DNA of 64,000 bases. Origin: Phaeodactylibacter xiamenensis. Its GTDB lineage: Bacteria; Bacteroidota; Bacteroidia; Chitinophagales; Saprospiraceae. Position 1 is the first letter of the stretch. Each line of letters starts with the position of its first letter. The notes beneath the pieces are model-generated. The model had not been told where the DNA came from. It was given only the letters and a program-made list of their open reading frames with translations, and did no database searches. Positions 16,876 to 26,657 of the stretch are shown in pieces. The stretch lies in the NCBI RefSeq assembly GCF_000759025.1, contig NZ_JPOS01000012.1:248001-312000 (forward strand), in the 5' to 3' direction. Both the position numbers and the translations under genes were made by a program.

Positions 16876-17891
16876 ACGGCTTTGGCTTTTTTATGGGTTC
16901 CGTAAACGCGGTTTTGCAGGGCGCTGTCAATATGAGGTGATACGGCATTAGCCAGCAGGATAGCGTACATCACGCCTTCCGGCAAACCGCCCCATAGCCG
17001 GATGACCACCACCAGCAGCCCAATCAGCACACCATAGACCACCACGCCTTTTGCGGTAAGCGGGGAGGCGACCATATCGGTGGCCATGAAGACGGCCCCC
17101 AGCATCAATCCGCCGGAAAACAGCATAAAAACGGGTGAAGGGTAAGCTTCGGCATCTACCCAGTGCATAATGCCGCTGAGCACATAGACCGTCAGCAGGA
17201 TGGAGACCGGGATGCGCCAGTTCATCATATTGCGGGCGATGAGGTAGATACCGCCCAGCACAATCAGCAGGGCGCAGGTCTCCCCGGCCGAGCCGCTGAC
17301 CAGCCCGAGGGCGAGGTCCGCTGAATCTGCCGCCACTCCGTCAAATTTGAAGGCCGACAATGGTGTCGCGCCGGAAACCGCATCGTAAGTGGGCTCCATA
17401 AAGGGCAGTGCCAAAGTGGAACCCGCAATATCCGTAAAGCGCCCTTCCAGAAAAGCGGGATGCCAGGTGGTAATCGCTGCCGGGAAAGCCGCTTGCAGTA
17501 CCGCACGCCCGACCAGCGCCGGATTGAAAGTGTTGTACCCCAATCCGCCGAAGGCAAATTTGCCGAGGGCAATCGCAATTACACTGCCCACAAAAGCCAT
17601 CCACAGCGGGAAAGCAGGGGGCAGGGTCAGGCCCAAAAGCAAACCGGTGATCGCTGCTGACCAATCGTTGACCGTGCTTTCCTTGCCCGACCAGCGGCAA
17701 AGCAGGTGCTCGGTCAGGATTGCTGCCACCACAGAGGTGACGAGCAACAGGAATACGCTCAGCCCAAAGGCGTAGACCGCAAAAGCCGAGGTAGGCAGCA
17801 TGGCCCACACCACGTTGCGCATGATGTCGTCCGTACTGACGCCCAGCTTGAGGTGGGGAGAGGTGCTGATATGTAGGGTCTGCTTAAACAT
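16872..17891 (-). CDS. rnfD: Rnf complex subunit RnfD
   Basis: RnfD (339 residues) is a polytopic membrane subunit with a covalently bound FMN. The flavinylation site is seen as AVSGATPLSAF. About eight to nine hydrophobic helices can be counted, with the YNTFNPALVGR segment characteristic of RnfD/NqrB. It overlaps rnfC by 8 bases at its start and rnfG by 4 at its end. Confidence 0.95.
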   Translation of the reverse strand: MFKQTLHISTSPHLKLGVSTDDIMRNVVWAMLPTSAFAVYAFGLSVFLLLVTSVVAAILTEHLLCRWSGKESTVNDWSAAITGLLLGLTLPPAFPLWMAFVGSVIAIALGKFAFGGLGYNTFNPALVGRAVLQAAFPAAITTWHPAFLEGRFTDIAGSTLALPFMEPTYDAVSGATPLSAFKFDGVAADSADLALGLVSGSAGETCALLIVLGGIYLIARNMMNWRIPVSILLTVYVLSGIMHWVDAEAYPSPVFMLFSGGLMLGAVFMATDMVASPLTAKGVVVYGVLIGLLVVVIRLWGGLPEGVMYAILLANAVSPHIDSALQNRVYGTHKKAKAV

Positions 17892-19242
17892 TCGCTACTT
17901 CCTTTTTGGCCGCCGCCCGCTTGCGGACCACGCCCTTCGACATTCGGAAATACTGTACCAGCGGAATATTGGACGGGCAGACATAGGAGCAGGAGCCACA
18001 TTCAAAGCAGTCCATCAGGTTATGATCGGCTGCCATCTCGTCGTAGGCTTCAAACTTCGCCAGTATGCCCATCTGTGACGGGTTGAGGGAAATCGGACAG
18101 GCATCTACACAAGCCCCGCACTTAATGCAGGGGTAGACCTTGTCCGCCCGGTGCACTTCATTATCCGTAAAGGCCAAAATACCGGAAGTCCCCTTGGTGA
18201 TGGAAATATCCAGGTTGGACACCGCCATGCCCATCATCGGGCCACCGAGGTAGACCTCGCTCAGGTTGTCCGCTACGCCGACTTCTTCCAGTACGAAGCG
18301 CAGGGGCGTCCCAACGGGAATGAGGTAATTGCCTTTCTTTTTTACGCCCGGCCCGGTGATGGTTACCACCCGTTCCTGTATACCGCGCCCCTGGGGCAAA
18401 AGCCGCCCGATCTCAGCCGTAGTCGCTACATTCACCACTACTGCACCGACATCAATCGGCAATCCGCCCGAGGGCACTTCCCTGCCCATGACCGAGGTAA
18501 TGAGCATCTTCTCGGAGCCCTGCGGGTACTTGACCGGCACCACTTCCACCGTTACGGGCAGCCCTTCCGGGATATTCCGGGACAGGTGCTCCGCGGCGTC
18601 TTTTTTGTTGGCTTCTATGCCAATGATGGCGCGTGGCGCACCGGTAGCTTTCAGCAGGTAGCGGATGCCCATGAAGATATCCTCCGCCTGCTCCAGCATG
18701 ACGCGGTGGTCGGTGGTGAGGTAAGGCTCACATTCGATGCCGTTGAGCAGCAGTACTTCACACTGCTTGCCTTCCGGCACCTTCAGCTTGACGTGGGTAG
18801 GGAAGGCCGCCCCGCCGAGGCCTACAATACCGGCATTCTGAATGCCTTGCAGGATGTCCTCCGGCGTAGCGGCCTCCCAGTCGAGCCCGTCGCTTTCCAG
18901 CACTTCCTGCCCGGAGGCAGGGAAGGCTTCCAGGTAAATCCCCAGGGACATTTCCCCTTTTGCCGTAGGCACGTTCGCGATCTTGCGCACCCGGCCGGAG
19001 ACCGGCGCGTGCAGCGGTACCGAAACGTAGCCACCGGCTTCCGCCAGGAGCTGCCCGCGCATCACTTCCTGCCCTTCCCGAACTATGATTTTGGAAGGGG
19101 CTCCGATGTGCTGCGCAAGGGGCAATACAAGCAGCGGCGCAAAGGCGAACTGCCGGATGGGCAGGCCATTGGTCTCGCTCTTGTGCTCCGGCGGGTGGAT
19201 GCCGTGGCGAAAGGTACTATTTCTAAAATTAAACAGCCCCAT
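17884..19242 (-). CDS. rnfC: Rnf complex subunit RnfC (NADH site)
   Basis: RnfC (452 residues) is the soluble subunit that binds NAD(H) and FMN and carries two [4Fe-4S] clusters. The cluster motifs are CIKCGACVDACP and CFECGSCSYVCP near the C-terminus. The NuoF-like nucleotide-binding region contains VGLGGAAFPTHVK and the NGIECEPYLTTDHR block. It shares one base with the end of the PFOR gene, so the two are coupled in one transcript. Confidence 0.95.
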   Translation of the reverse strand: MGLFNFRNSTFRHGIHPPEHKSETNGLPIRQFAFAPLLVLPLAQHIGAPSKIIVREGQEVMRGQLLAEAGGYVSVPLHAPVSGRVRKIANVPTAKGEMSLGIYLEAFPASGQEVLESDGLDWEAATPEDILQGIQNAGIVGLGGAAFPTHVKLKVPEGKQCEVLLLNGIECEPYLTTDHRVMLEQAEDIFMGIRYLLKATGAPRAIIGIEANKKDAAEHLSRNIPEGLPVTVEVVPVKYPQGSEKMLITSVMGREVPSGGLPIDVGAVVVNVATTAEIGRLLPQGRGIQERVVTITGPGVKKKGNYLIPVGTPLRFVLEEVGVADNLSEVYLGGPMMGMAVSNLDISITKGTSGILAFTDNEVHRADKVYPCIKCGACVDACPISLNPSQMGILAKFEAYDEMAADHNLMDCFECGSCSYVCPSNIPLVQYFRMSKGVVRKRAAAKKEVANV

Positions 19243-22200
19243 TAGTTATACTTTTCGCCTCGCTTGATCCATTTCTCCTGTCCTTCCGGATTGGCGGGCA
19301 GACCGGGGTGGATGACCTGCGCGGTGCATTTCTCGGCTGCTTTCACCAGGTCCTCGTAGGAACCGGCATTGGGATCCTTAATCTCAGCTTGGTTATTGCT
19401 GTTGTAAGCAAATACCTTCGAGTTGATCTTGATGCACTCGTCACACGCCGTGCACTCCTCGGATTCTATCCAGGGCCCTTGTCCTGTGGCGGTCGCTACA
19501 GCGGTCTCTGCTTCTGCTGAGCTGCCATTGGTAGCAGGTGCTGCATCAAAGTTGAGGGCAGCAGCATCTACGCCCAGCTCATCGAAGTTGCCGCCGGCAG
19601 CCATCTTCATAAGCCCTTTGGCGATATTGCTGACCACCTCGTTGCGGATCTTGCCCTCCAGGTCTTCCGGAGTAGCTTCCACCTCTTCCTTCACACCGGC
19701 GATGGCACGCAGCATGATCCAGAAGTCGCGGCGTTCCTCGCAGGAATCCACAATGGTTTCTGCCACGAGCACCCGGGTGAGGTGCTGCTTTTGGTCGACC
19801 GTCCAGATGAACGGGAATTTGCCTTCCCGCTCTTCGGGACTCATTTCGAGGAAATCGGTCAGGACGACCATATTGTCGTTCCAGGCTTCGCGCGGCACTT
19901 TACGGAAGTGTTTGCGGAAGCGTGCCTCAGTGAGGGCAAAGTCGGCGAAAGTCATCGCCACTTCCAGGCTCTTCTCACGGCCATTTTCCAGGTACTTGAG
20001 CTGATAGGTTGGCCAGTTGCTGTGCAGGTCCGGGTTGCCGCTGAGGTCGAATGCCTCTTCTGGCTTCACACCCATTTCAGGATTGTACCTGAATACCGGA
20101 TAAGCCCGGGATTCTACCGCCAGCTTCGCCTGATGCGCACCGAGGTCATCGGCTACGCCGTGCTCCGGCTGACAGGTGGTGTACAGGTTGAACAAGGCCG
20201 GGCGCTTCGCCATCAGGCCATCGATGAAACCTTCGATCATATGGCTCGTGTTCGCCAGGGTGGCCTGCATCACGTAGGTGTTGCGATGCGCCATAGCGAT
20301 CAGCCCGATTTCCTTGCGCGGCTCCGGCTTGCCTTTCCAGACTTTGCCATACTGCGCCATATCGGATACCTGGCCGATGAAGCCCGAAGTACAAGCCTGA
20401 CCTCCGGTATTGGAGTACACCTGCGTATCCACTACGATGACTTTGATCGGCTTACCGGAAGCCATCAGGCGGGAGAGGTTTTGGAAGCCGATGTCGTACA
20501 TGGCACCATCACCGCCCAGAGCGACTACCGGTGGGCACAACAGCCATTCCTCATCGGTAAACTGTTTCCAGTTGAAGTAAGTGAGGAAGGAATCGTGCTC
20601 GCTCGGGTCGTATTTGCCATCGAGCATCAGCTCGGCTTTGCGGATGGTTTTGAAGCCCTCTGCCATTTTGGCCATGTGCCCCTCGAAAACGCCCATCGCC
20701 ATTGACGGGGAATCCTGGAAGAGGTGGTTGGCCCATGGGAATGGGTAGGGGTTATACGGGTAAGTACTGCCCCAAACGGAGGTACAGCCGGTGGAATTGA
20801 GCATGCCCATATTGGTACGCCCCTTGCCGGTCAGGCCATCTGTGTATTTCCACTTGAGGTTCTTCAGTTTGGCGAGCAGTTGGGAGACTTCGCGCAGCCA
20901 TTCCTGATCGATCGGCTGAGTGCCTTTTTCGGACTCAAAACGGCTGGCGATACCAGATACGGTAAGGTCACCACTGCTCATTTCGGAGACAATCTTCGTC
21001 ATCAGGTCGGCATCGCTCACATTCACCGTGCTGAACAGCTTCTGCTGAATGTGCTGCTCCAGGCGGTTGATGAGCTCCGTCAGGCGGGTCACGTGCTGCC
21101 TGATACGCGGCTGCATGAGCGCCTCTACGGTAGCAGTAAAGATGTGTACAACTGACTTTTCAGAACAGCCCAGGCAGGCGCCATCGCCACTTGCGAAGTT
21201 TTGGTAGGCCTCCTTGTTGAGGAGGAGGGTCTCCAGCGGGCCGATCTTTTCTTCCAGATCGTCAATGCGGTTGTATTCTTCCGGCGTGTTGGGCAGATCG
21301 GTCCAGAGGTCCCAGTTCTGCCGCAGGGTGGCTACGGAGTCTTCGGTCTGTGTGATGGGGCGCAGGGCGTCGTCATCGCAGACTTCAATACATTCCATAC
21401 AGCCCTTGCAGGTGGTCGGGTTCAGGGTAATGCTGAACAGGCCGCCGCTGCCGGCTTGCTGCTTTTCTTTTACATCGTAGTACGGGCGGGTGAGCGCAAA
21501 CTGGAAGTCGCCCAGTTCCTCGAGGAACCAGTCAAATTCCTGCGCCATGCCGTTGGTGTTGCCGCTTTCGCGAACAGTCTTGTCGACCACCTCGCGGATC
21601 ATGGTGTTGACCTTTGCCCGGTCATCACCTTCGTTGAATAAGGCGCGGATTTCCGGCTCCATCTGACGGACTGCTTTCGGCAGGTAGTTGAGCTTGCCGT
21701 GGTTGTTTTTCACGCGCTGCACAACGGTGTCGAGTACATCGGACAGTTTGGAAACCAATCCTGGCAGTGCCGTGTCCGGACAGATGGTGTAGCATTTGCC
21801 ACAGGCGGTACAGTTCTCGGCAATCCATTCCGGATGGTTGAAGCGGATGCCGGTCATATCGCGGAACAAAGAGGAGGCCGCAGGCATCACACTCAACCCG
21901 ATAAACGGATCGGTGAGGTTGTCATTGCCACTGCCCTGCTGATAGAAATTACCGGTCTGTTCCCAGAAACGGTGGATATCGCTCAGCCTGGACTTACTCT
22001 GTGGTGTATCCTTGAGCATAGCAGGAAGCGGGATCGGCTTGACAGCATTGGCTTTGGCATCGTGCCCGGCGCCAACGACCTTGTCAGTGACCTCGCCTAC
22101 TTCGTCAAAGCCACGGCGTACCACACGCATATTGTCATCTACTACGCGCTGCCCTTTGCTGCCAAATTTCGACTGCACCTGATCCTCGATGGCCTGCAGC

Positions 22201-24170
22201 AGGCTCTCCTCGGTCAGATTCGCTTTCTCCTTGAGGGGAGAAGCAGCGAAGAAGGCGCCCTGGAAAGCGATACCCTGCATGCGGAGTTGCAGTTCGGGAT
22301 CGGTTGCTTCCTCGCGGGCAATCTTGAAGCCGTCGATATAGAACAGGCGAATGCCATTATCCACGATGATCTTCTGATACGGCTTGGGGATATCGGCCCA
22401 GACTTCCGCCGGGCTGTTTTTGTCGCTCTGTATAATAAAGGTGCCGCCTTTCTTCAGGCCCGCCAGTGCGTTGGTGTGCTTGAAGACGTTGGGGTCAGGT
22501 GAAAGCACTACGTCCACGTATACATACTCACAGTTGACACGGATGGGCTCCGGAGCAGCAGACAGGTAGTAAGTCGTCGGCTGTCCTTTCTTTTCAGAAC
22601 CGTACTTGGGGTTGGCTTTGATGTCATACCCGAGCAAGTCGAACAGGGTCATCGCCAGGTTCTTACCTGTGGTAATCGCGCCCCAGCCACCGATGGAGTG
22701 GAAACGGACCGTCACGGCGCCTTCCGGCATGAGGTTTGGGTTTTCAGAACCCCGTACCGACAGTTCTTTTACATGCGGGTAGGCTTCCTGAATGGACTCC
22801 TGATAGGCCCGCTGTTTAGGCGTATAAGGTACATCGCGGATGAAGTCGATAGACAGGTAAAACTGCTTTTTCTTTTTGCCCGTAGGCAGCATATTCTCTA
22901 CCGCGCCGATGATGCCCTCCGGCTGCAGGTCGCGGCTACCCATACCAAAGGAACCGGAGTACAGGGGCGGCATATCGCCCGGTCGGTACGCTTCCAGTTC
23001 CGGATAGGGGCGGTTATCCTTGTAGTTGCCATTTTCCAGGCACTTGGTCAGGCTCGCGCGTACTTCCCGCATGAGCGGCAGGTCCGCGGCCAGCGGCTGA
23101 TCGAGGCGCTCAAGGATAGCAACGCCCTTCTTACCTTTTAGAATTTTGCCCAGCAGATCAGCCGGGAAGGGGCGGAACATGACGAGGTCGACCACGCCGA
23201 CCTTCAGGCCGCGGGTTTCACGCAGGTAGTCGGCTACGACTTCAGCACTTGGCACCACGCTGCCCTGCCCGAGGATAAGGTAATCGGCATCTTCCACCTT
23301 ATACGTCATTACGCGCTCGTAGCGGCGGCCGGTGAGCTTGTAGTACTCGTCCATAGCCTGCTCGGTGAGCTGCTTAATGTGATCGAAGAAGAAGGGGCGC
23401 TGTGCGGCAACGGACTGCATGTAGCTGTCCTGATTCTGCACGATGCCCGCCATAACAGGATTATCCACATCCCAAAGCTCGGGTATGCGGCGGCGGGTGT
23501 CCCCGTAAATGATGCGTTGGGCTTCGGTCGGCGTCTTGATGATGTCATCGGGCCGGCCGAGGTATTCTTTGATGAGCTCGCGCTCGGGAAGCGTCATGGA
23601 CTCGATGAGGTGGGTGGTCAGGAAGCCGTCCTGCGCCACGATACCCGGTGTAAGTGCCAGCTCCGCGATGCGGTGCGCGATGATATTGAGGTCCGCTACG
23701 TGCTGCGCCTTTTTGGCAAACAGCTGAAAGAAGCCGGTATCGTCCACGGCGTGGTAATCGTCGTGGCCCGCGTGTACGTTAAGGGTGGATTTGGTCATCG
23801 CCCGTGCGCCGATATTCAGCACATAGGTCAGACGCTTGCCCACTGCAGCATAGAGGGATTCGTGCATATAGGCGATGCCCTGCCCGGAGGAGAAATTGGC
23901 GGCACGGAGCCCAGTCATAGACAGGCCGGCGGTTACTGCAGCAGCAGCGTGTTCGCCTTCCGGCTCGATAAAAATAAGAGGCCGGTCGGAGATATTGAGG
24001 TGGCCCTTTGCGGCCGCATCAGCCCAATACTCGCCCATTTGAGTGGAAGGGGTAATCGGATAGGCACCGGCAGCGTCGGAGGATTCCCGCTCGCACATAA
24101 TGGCAGCGGTGTTCCCGTCCATTGCTACCCGAGTGCCCGGATACTTGGCGGGCTCGGTTTGCTTCTTCAT
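19242..24170 (-). CDS. nifJ: extended pyruvate:ferredoxin oxidoreductase
   Basis: A single-chain PFOR that converts pyruvate and CoA to acetyl-CoA, CO2 and reduced ferredoxin. At 1642 residues it is far longer than the usual ~1170-1200. Order: pyrimidine-binding domain (YPITPSTQMGEYWA), transketolase C-like part, gamma domain (FHSIGGWGAITTGKNLA), two [4Fe-4S] motifs (CTACGKCYTICP, CKGCMECIEVCD), then the TPP domain (GDGACLGCSEKS, GGDGAMYDIGFQNLSRLM). The extra length comes from linkers around the cluster domain, a segment before the TPP core (IRQHVTRLTELINRLEQHI), and a C-terminal single-cluster ferredoxin domain (CTACDECIKIN ... C). It directly precedes rnfC, so its ferredoxin product can feed Rnf. 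Confidence 0.93.
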   Translation of the reverse strand: MKKQTEPAKYPGTRVAMDGNTAAIMCERESSDAAGAYPITPSTQMGEYWADAAAKGHLNISDRPLIFIEPEGEHAAAAVTAGLSMTGLRAANFSSGQGIAYMHESLYAAVGKRLTYVLNIGARAMTKSTLNVHAGHDDYHAVDDTGFFQLFAKKAQHVADLNIIAHRIAELALTPGIVAQDGFLTTHLIESMTLPERELIKEYLGRPDDIIKTPTEAQRIIYGDTRRRIPELWDVDNPVMAGIVQNQDSYMQSVAAQRPFFFDHIKQLTEQAMDEYYKLTGRRYERVMTYKVEDADYLILGQGSVVPSAEVVADYLRETRGLKVGVVDLVMFRPFPADLLGKILKGKKGVAILERLDQPLAADLPLMREVRASLTKCLENGNYKDNRPYPELEAYRPGDMPPLYSGSFGMGSRDLQPEGIIGAVENMLPTGKKKKQFYLSIDFIRDVPYTPKQRAYQESIQEAYPHVKELSVRGSENPNLMPEGAVTVRFHSIGGWGAITTGKNLAMTLFDLLGYDIKANPKYGSEKKGQPTTYYLSAAPEPIRVNCEYVYVDVVLSPDPNVFKHTNALAGLKKGGTFIIQSDKNSPAEVWADIPKPYQKIIVDNGIRLFYIDGFKIAREEATDPELQLRMQGIAFQGAFFAASPLKEKANLTEESLLQAIEDQVQSKFGSKGQRVVDDNMRVVRRGFDEVGEVTDKVVGAGHDAKANAVKPIPLPAMLKDTPQSKSRLSDIHRFWEQTGNFYQQGSGNDNLTDPFIGLSVMPAASSLFRDMTGIRFNHPEWIAENCTACGKCYTICPDTALPGLVSKLSDVLDTVVQRVKNNHGKLNYLPKAVRQMEPEIRALFNEGDDRAKVNTMIREVVDKTVRESGNTNGMAQEFDWFLEELGDFQFALTRPYYDVKEKQQAGSGGLFSITLNPTTCKGCMECIEVCDDDALRPITQTEDSVATLRQNWDLWTDLPNTPEEYNRIDDLEEKIGPLETLLLNKEAYQNFASGDGACLGCSEKSVVHIFTATVEALMQPRIRQHVTRLTELINRLEQHIQQKLFSTVNVSDADLMTKIVSEMSSGDLTVSGIASRFESEKGTQPIDQEWLREVSQLLAKLKNLKWKYTDGLTGKGRTNMGMLNSTGCTSVWGSTYPYNPYPFPWANHLFQDSPSMAMGVFEGHMAKMAEGFKTIRKAELMLDGKYDPSEHDSFLTYFNWKQFTDEEWLLCPPVVALGGDGAMYDIGFQNLSRLMASGKPIKVIVVDTQVYSNTGGQACTSGFIGQVSDMAQYGKVWKGKPEPRKEIGLIAMAHRNTYVMQATLANTSHMIEGFIDGLMAKRPALFNLYTTCQPEHGVADDLGAHQAKLAVESRAYPVFRYNPEMGVKPEEAFDLSGNPDLHSNWPTYQLKYLENGREKSLEVAMTFADFALTEARFRKHFRKVPREAWNDNMVVLTDFLEMSPEEREGKFPFIWTVDQKQHLTRVLVAETIVDSCEERRDFWIMLRAIAGVKEEVEATPEDLEGKIRNEVVSNIAKGLMKMAAGGNFDELGVDAAALNFDAAPATNGSSAEAETAVATATGQGPWIESEECTACDECIKINSKVFAYNSNNQAEIKDPNAGSYEDLVKAAEKCTAQVIHPGLPANPEGQEKWIKRGEKYN

Positions 24171-24181
24171 GGTGGATTTTT

Positions 24182-24562
24182 TTAGTAGGCGGGCGCCTCA
24201 TCAATAGCGATGGCGCGGGTCTGTTTAGCAATACGCAGGCAATCAGCCACTTTTTTGACATCCATACAGTAGGCTTCATCCTCTGCATCGTGCTTGCAAC
24301 CGATATCGGAAATGTCGATCAGGTTGAACCGGCCGTCGATATCGCGGCACTTATCCAGGAGACCTGCCATGGTCACGGGCTCGGGGAGCTCGCTACCATG
24401 TTTTTGCAGGTAGGAAGACAGGTAGTTAATAATGGATTGGCGGGAGTTGAAGCAGACGGCATGGGTGGCAACGTCTTCTTCTGCCCGTTCAATTTCGTGG
24501 CTGGCGAATTCAAGGAGCTGGTCAGCTTCCTGAATGAGTAGATCGGCATTTTGCTGGCGCAT
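24182..24562 (-). CDS. small helical protein leading the PFOR-Rnf operon
   Basis: A 126-residue protein I cannot assign. It is largely helical and acidic at its N-terminus (LLIQEADQLLEFASHEIERAEED), with a HEPN-like feel but no RxxxxH motif. The C-terminal half has a Cys pattern (DKCRDIDGRF, DIGCKHDAEDEAYCMD, ADCLRIAK) that could bind metal. It ends 11 bases before the PFOR gene and seems to be the first gene of the operon. A role tied to PFOR assembly or regulation is possible but only inferred from position. Confidence 0.65.
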   Translation of the reverse strand: MRQQNADLLIQEADQLLEFASHEIERAEEDVATHAVCFNSRQSIINYLSSYLQKHGSELPEPVTMAGLLDKCRDIDGRFNLIDISDIGCKHDAEDEAYCMDVKKVADCLRIAKQTRAIAIDEAPAY

Positions 24563-24686
24563 GGCACTAGGTTTTAATTAAATTGGTGCCCTAAAATTCC
24601 TGGTTTGCAGTTGGTTTTTAAATGAATATTGTCAGTGAAGGGGAGTGATCATTGTCACTTTGCCCGGGTTTACGAGCGTGCTGTTG

Positions 24687-24694
24687 TACCTTTG
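24687..24694 (+). promoter_or_regulatory. -7 box (TACCTTTG) for the ZIP gene
   Basis: TACCTTTG matches TAnnTTTG and lies 23 bases upstream of the ZIP ATG. The nearest TTTG at 24659-24662 is 24 bases upstream, a little far for a -33 element, so confidence is moderate. Confidence 0.45.
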
Positions 24695-24716
24695 AGCCAC
24701 TATAAACGACAAGAAA

Positions 24717-25541
24717 ATGGACGCTATTCTATCTGCCATTGGGCAGTACCATCCGGTTACACAAGCCTTATTGGCCACCTTATTTACCTGGGGCGTCACG
24801 GCCCTGGGCGCAGCGGTGGTATTCTTTTTCCGTGAAATCCGGCAGGAGGTGCTGGATGCCATGTTAGGCTTTGCGGCAGGGGTCATGATTGCCGCCAGTT
24901 TCTGGTCACTGCTGGCTCCGGCCATTGACCTGAGCGAGCGGATAAGCACCCTGCCCGGCTGGTTGCCGGCGGCACTGGGCTTTATGGGCGGTGGGCTGTT
25001 TATGGCGGGGGTAGACAAGGTACTGCCCCACCTGCACCCGGGCCTAAAAATGGAAGAAGCTGAGGGGGTATCGACCAACTGGAGAAGAAGCGTGCTCTTG
25101 GTGCTCGCCATCACCCTGCACAATATACCCGAAGGGCTGGCGGTGGGTGTTGCCTTTGGCGCAGTAGCCCACGGGCTACCGGCCGCTTCCATCGGGGCGG
25201 CAGTAGCACTGGCGGTGGGCATAGGGCTGCAGAATTTCCCGGAAGGGACAGCGGTATCTGTGCCGCTGCGGCGGGAGGGCTTTAGCCGGCGGCGGGCCTT
25301 TTGGTACGGTCAAATGTCAGGGGCTGTAGAGCCCATAGCGGGTGTACTTGGCGCCTGGGCGGTAATGACCATGCAGCCCATACTGCCCTACGCACTGAGC
25401 TTCGCAGCAGGAGCAATGATTTTTGTAGTCGTGGAAGAACTGATCCCGGAATCCCAGCAAGCCGGCAACACCGACCTGGCCACTATTGCCACGCTGGCGG
25501 GATTTACCCTGATGATGAGCTTGGATGTAGCGCTGGGATGA
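24717..25541 (+). CDS. ZIP-family metal transporter
   Basis: A 274-residue inner-membrane transporter of the ZIP family (ZupT-like), importing Zn2+ or other divalent metals. Both metal-site helices are present: [15 protein letters not shown] and [15 protein letters not shown] His-containing loop ([10 protein letters not shown]) separates helices 3 and 4. About eight hydrophobic segments can be counted. It is divergent from the PFOR operon. Metal specificity cannot be decided by sequence. Confidence 0.9.
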   Translation: MDAILSAIGQYHPVTQALLATLFTWGVTALGAAVVFFFREIRQEVLDAMLGFAAGVMIAASFWSLLAPAIDLSERISTLPGWLPAALGFMGGGLFMAGVDKVLPHLHPGLKMEEAEGVSTNWRRSVLLVLAITLHNIPEGLAVGVAFGAVAHGLPAASIGAAVALAVGIGLQNFPEGTAVSVPLRREGFSRRRAFWYGQMSGAVEPIAGVLGAWAVMTMQPILPYALSFAAGAMIFVVVEELIPESQQAGNTDLATIATLAGFTLMMSLDVALG

Positions 25542-25612
25542 TAATTGATGTTTTGTGACCATTCGCACTGAATCCTGTCCTTGACTGCGTTAGCTTACCT
25601 AAAATTTCACTT

Positions 25613-26062
25613 ATGTTCATCGCAATTGCTACGGACGGACAGGGGCATATCCCCAGGCAACATTTTGGAGAAGCCAGCCACTTCGAGATTATTGAACTCA
25701 AAGACGGGATCGTCACGCCCTTTAAGACTATATCAAACGTTCAGCAACACCATAGTGGGCACGGGCAACACGGCGCGCACCACGGATCAGGGGGTAAGGC
25801 CAAAGAAATTATCAGACAGTTGAAGTCCAATGGGGTGAGCCTGCTTGCCGGTCAGCAGTTTGGGCCCAATATCAAAAAAATATGTGCGCACTTCGGCACA
25901 TTCCTGACTACCACACCCTATGTCCAGGAGCTACAAACATTGATGGAAGCGAACGCTGCCCGCCTTGAAGGACAAATGCTGGAACCCAAAGATGGTTGCT
26001 ACCCTCTTTTTCGGATAAAATCAGGAACAATAGCTATTCAGCATCTCAAAGGTTTGGTCTAG
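25613..26062 (+). CDS. NifX/NifB-C-terminal-like dinitrogenase cofactor-family protein
   Basis: A 149-residue protein of the dinitrogenase iron-molybdenum cofactor biosynthesis superfamily. It begins MFIAIATDGQGHIPRQHFGEA, followed by FEIIEL, a His/Gly-rich loop (QQHHSGHGQHGAHHGSGG) and the alpha/beta core. The His-rich loop suggests metal binding. No nitrogenase genes are in the window, so a role in nitrogen fixation is not implied; standalone members are common in anaerobes and may handle Fe-S or metal clusters. The start is the ATG with no competing frame. Confidence 0.8.
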   Translation: MFIAIATDGQGHIPRQHFGEASHFEIIELKDGIVTPFKTISNVQQHHSGHGQHGAHHGSGGKAKEIIRQLKSNGVSLLAGQQFGPNIKKICAHFGTFLTTTPYVQELQTLMEANAARLEGQMLEPKDGCYPLFRIKSGTIAIQHLKGLV

Positions 26063-26170
26063 CCCTTGACCGAAGTCGAAGTAAAAGACCTGCAAGGACA
26101 GGCCCCTGATTCATCTCTATCGTCCGATAGCACCGGCTACATTAATGTATATAGTTTCGATTAGCCTCTG

Positions 26171-26542
26171 CTACTCCCAAAACTTCCACCAGGCTCCGCC
26201 TTTAACCTCGGCCTGTGCATCTTCCGGCAACAATGGGCGCAGCCGCTTCAGTATAGCTCCCTTGGACACCACACCGGTACTGCGGTCGACCACTTCCCCA
26301 TCCTTAAAGTACAGAATCGTGGGCAGGCTGCGGACCTGATACTGCTTGACCAGTTTCTGATTCTTTTCGGCATCGAGCTTGACGAAGCGGGCGTTGTCAC
26401 CGGCTTCTTCAGCGGCGGCAGCAAAATTGGGGGACAGGGCATGGCAGGGGCCACACCAATCCGCCCAGACATCAACGACAACGGGCGTTTCGGCATTCAG
26501 GACCAGAGGGCGGAAGGTTTTACGGTTGACTTGTCGTGGCAT
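26171..26542 (-). CDS. thioredoxin-family protein
   Basis: A 123-residue thioredoxin. The active site is WCGPC with Cys30 and Cys33, preceded by VVVDVWAD and followed by the cis-Pro region RSLPTILYFKDGE. The start MPRQVNRKTF is preferred over the much longer upstream frame because a -7 box lies 20 bases upstream of it and the extension shows no thioredoxin features. The C-terminus carries a short hydrophobic GGAWWKFWE tail. Confidence 0.9.
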   Translation of the reverse strand: MPRQVNRKTFRPLVLNAETPVVVDVWADWCGPCHALSPNFAAAAEEAGDNARFVKLDAEKNQKLVKQYQVRSLPTILYFKDGEVVDRSTGVVSKGAILKRLRPLLPEDAQAEVKGGAWWKFWE

Positions 26543-26561
26543 AATCGTTCTACATTTTGGG

Positions 26562-26569
26562 CAAAGGTA
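26562..26569 (-). promoter_or_regulatory. -7 box (TACCTTTG) for the thioredoxin gene
   Basis: On the minus strand the sequence reads TACCTTTG, a full match to TAnnTTTG. A start near 26555 would give a leader of about 13 bases to the ATG at 26542. Confidence 0.5.
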
Positions 26570-26657
26570 AAAGGGCCCGAAAAGAGTTTCAGTGATAAAT
26601 GCCACTTTGGCTTTTGAGAACAGGTGATGTTCCTTATTTTGGGAAAAAACCAGATAA

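Noticed and set aside
25613-26062. NifX-like gene as evidence for nitrogen fixation
   Set aside because: No nif structural or assembly genes are in the window, and standalone members of this family occur in many non-fixing bacteria.
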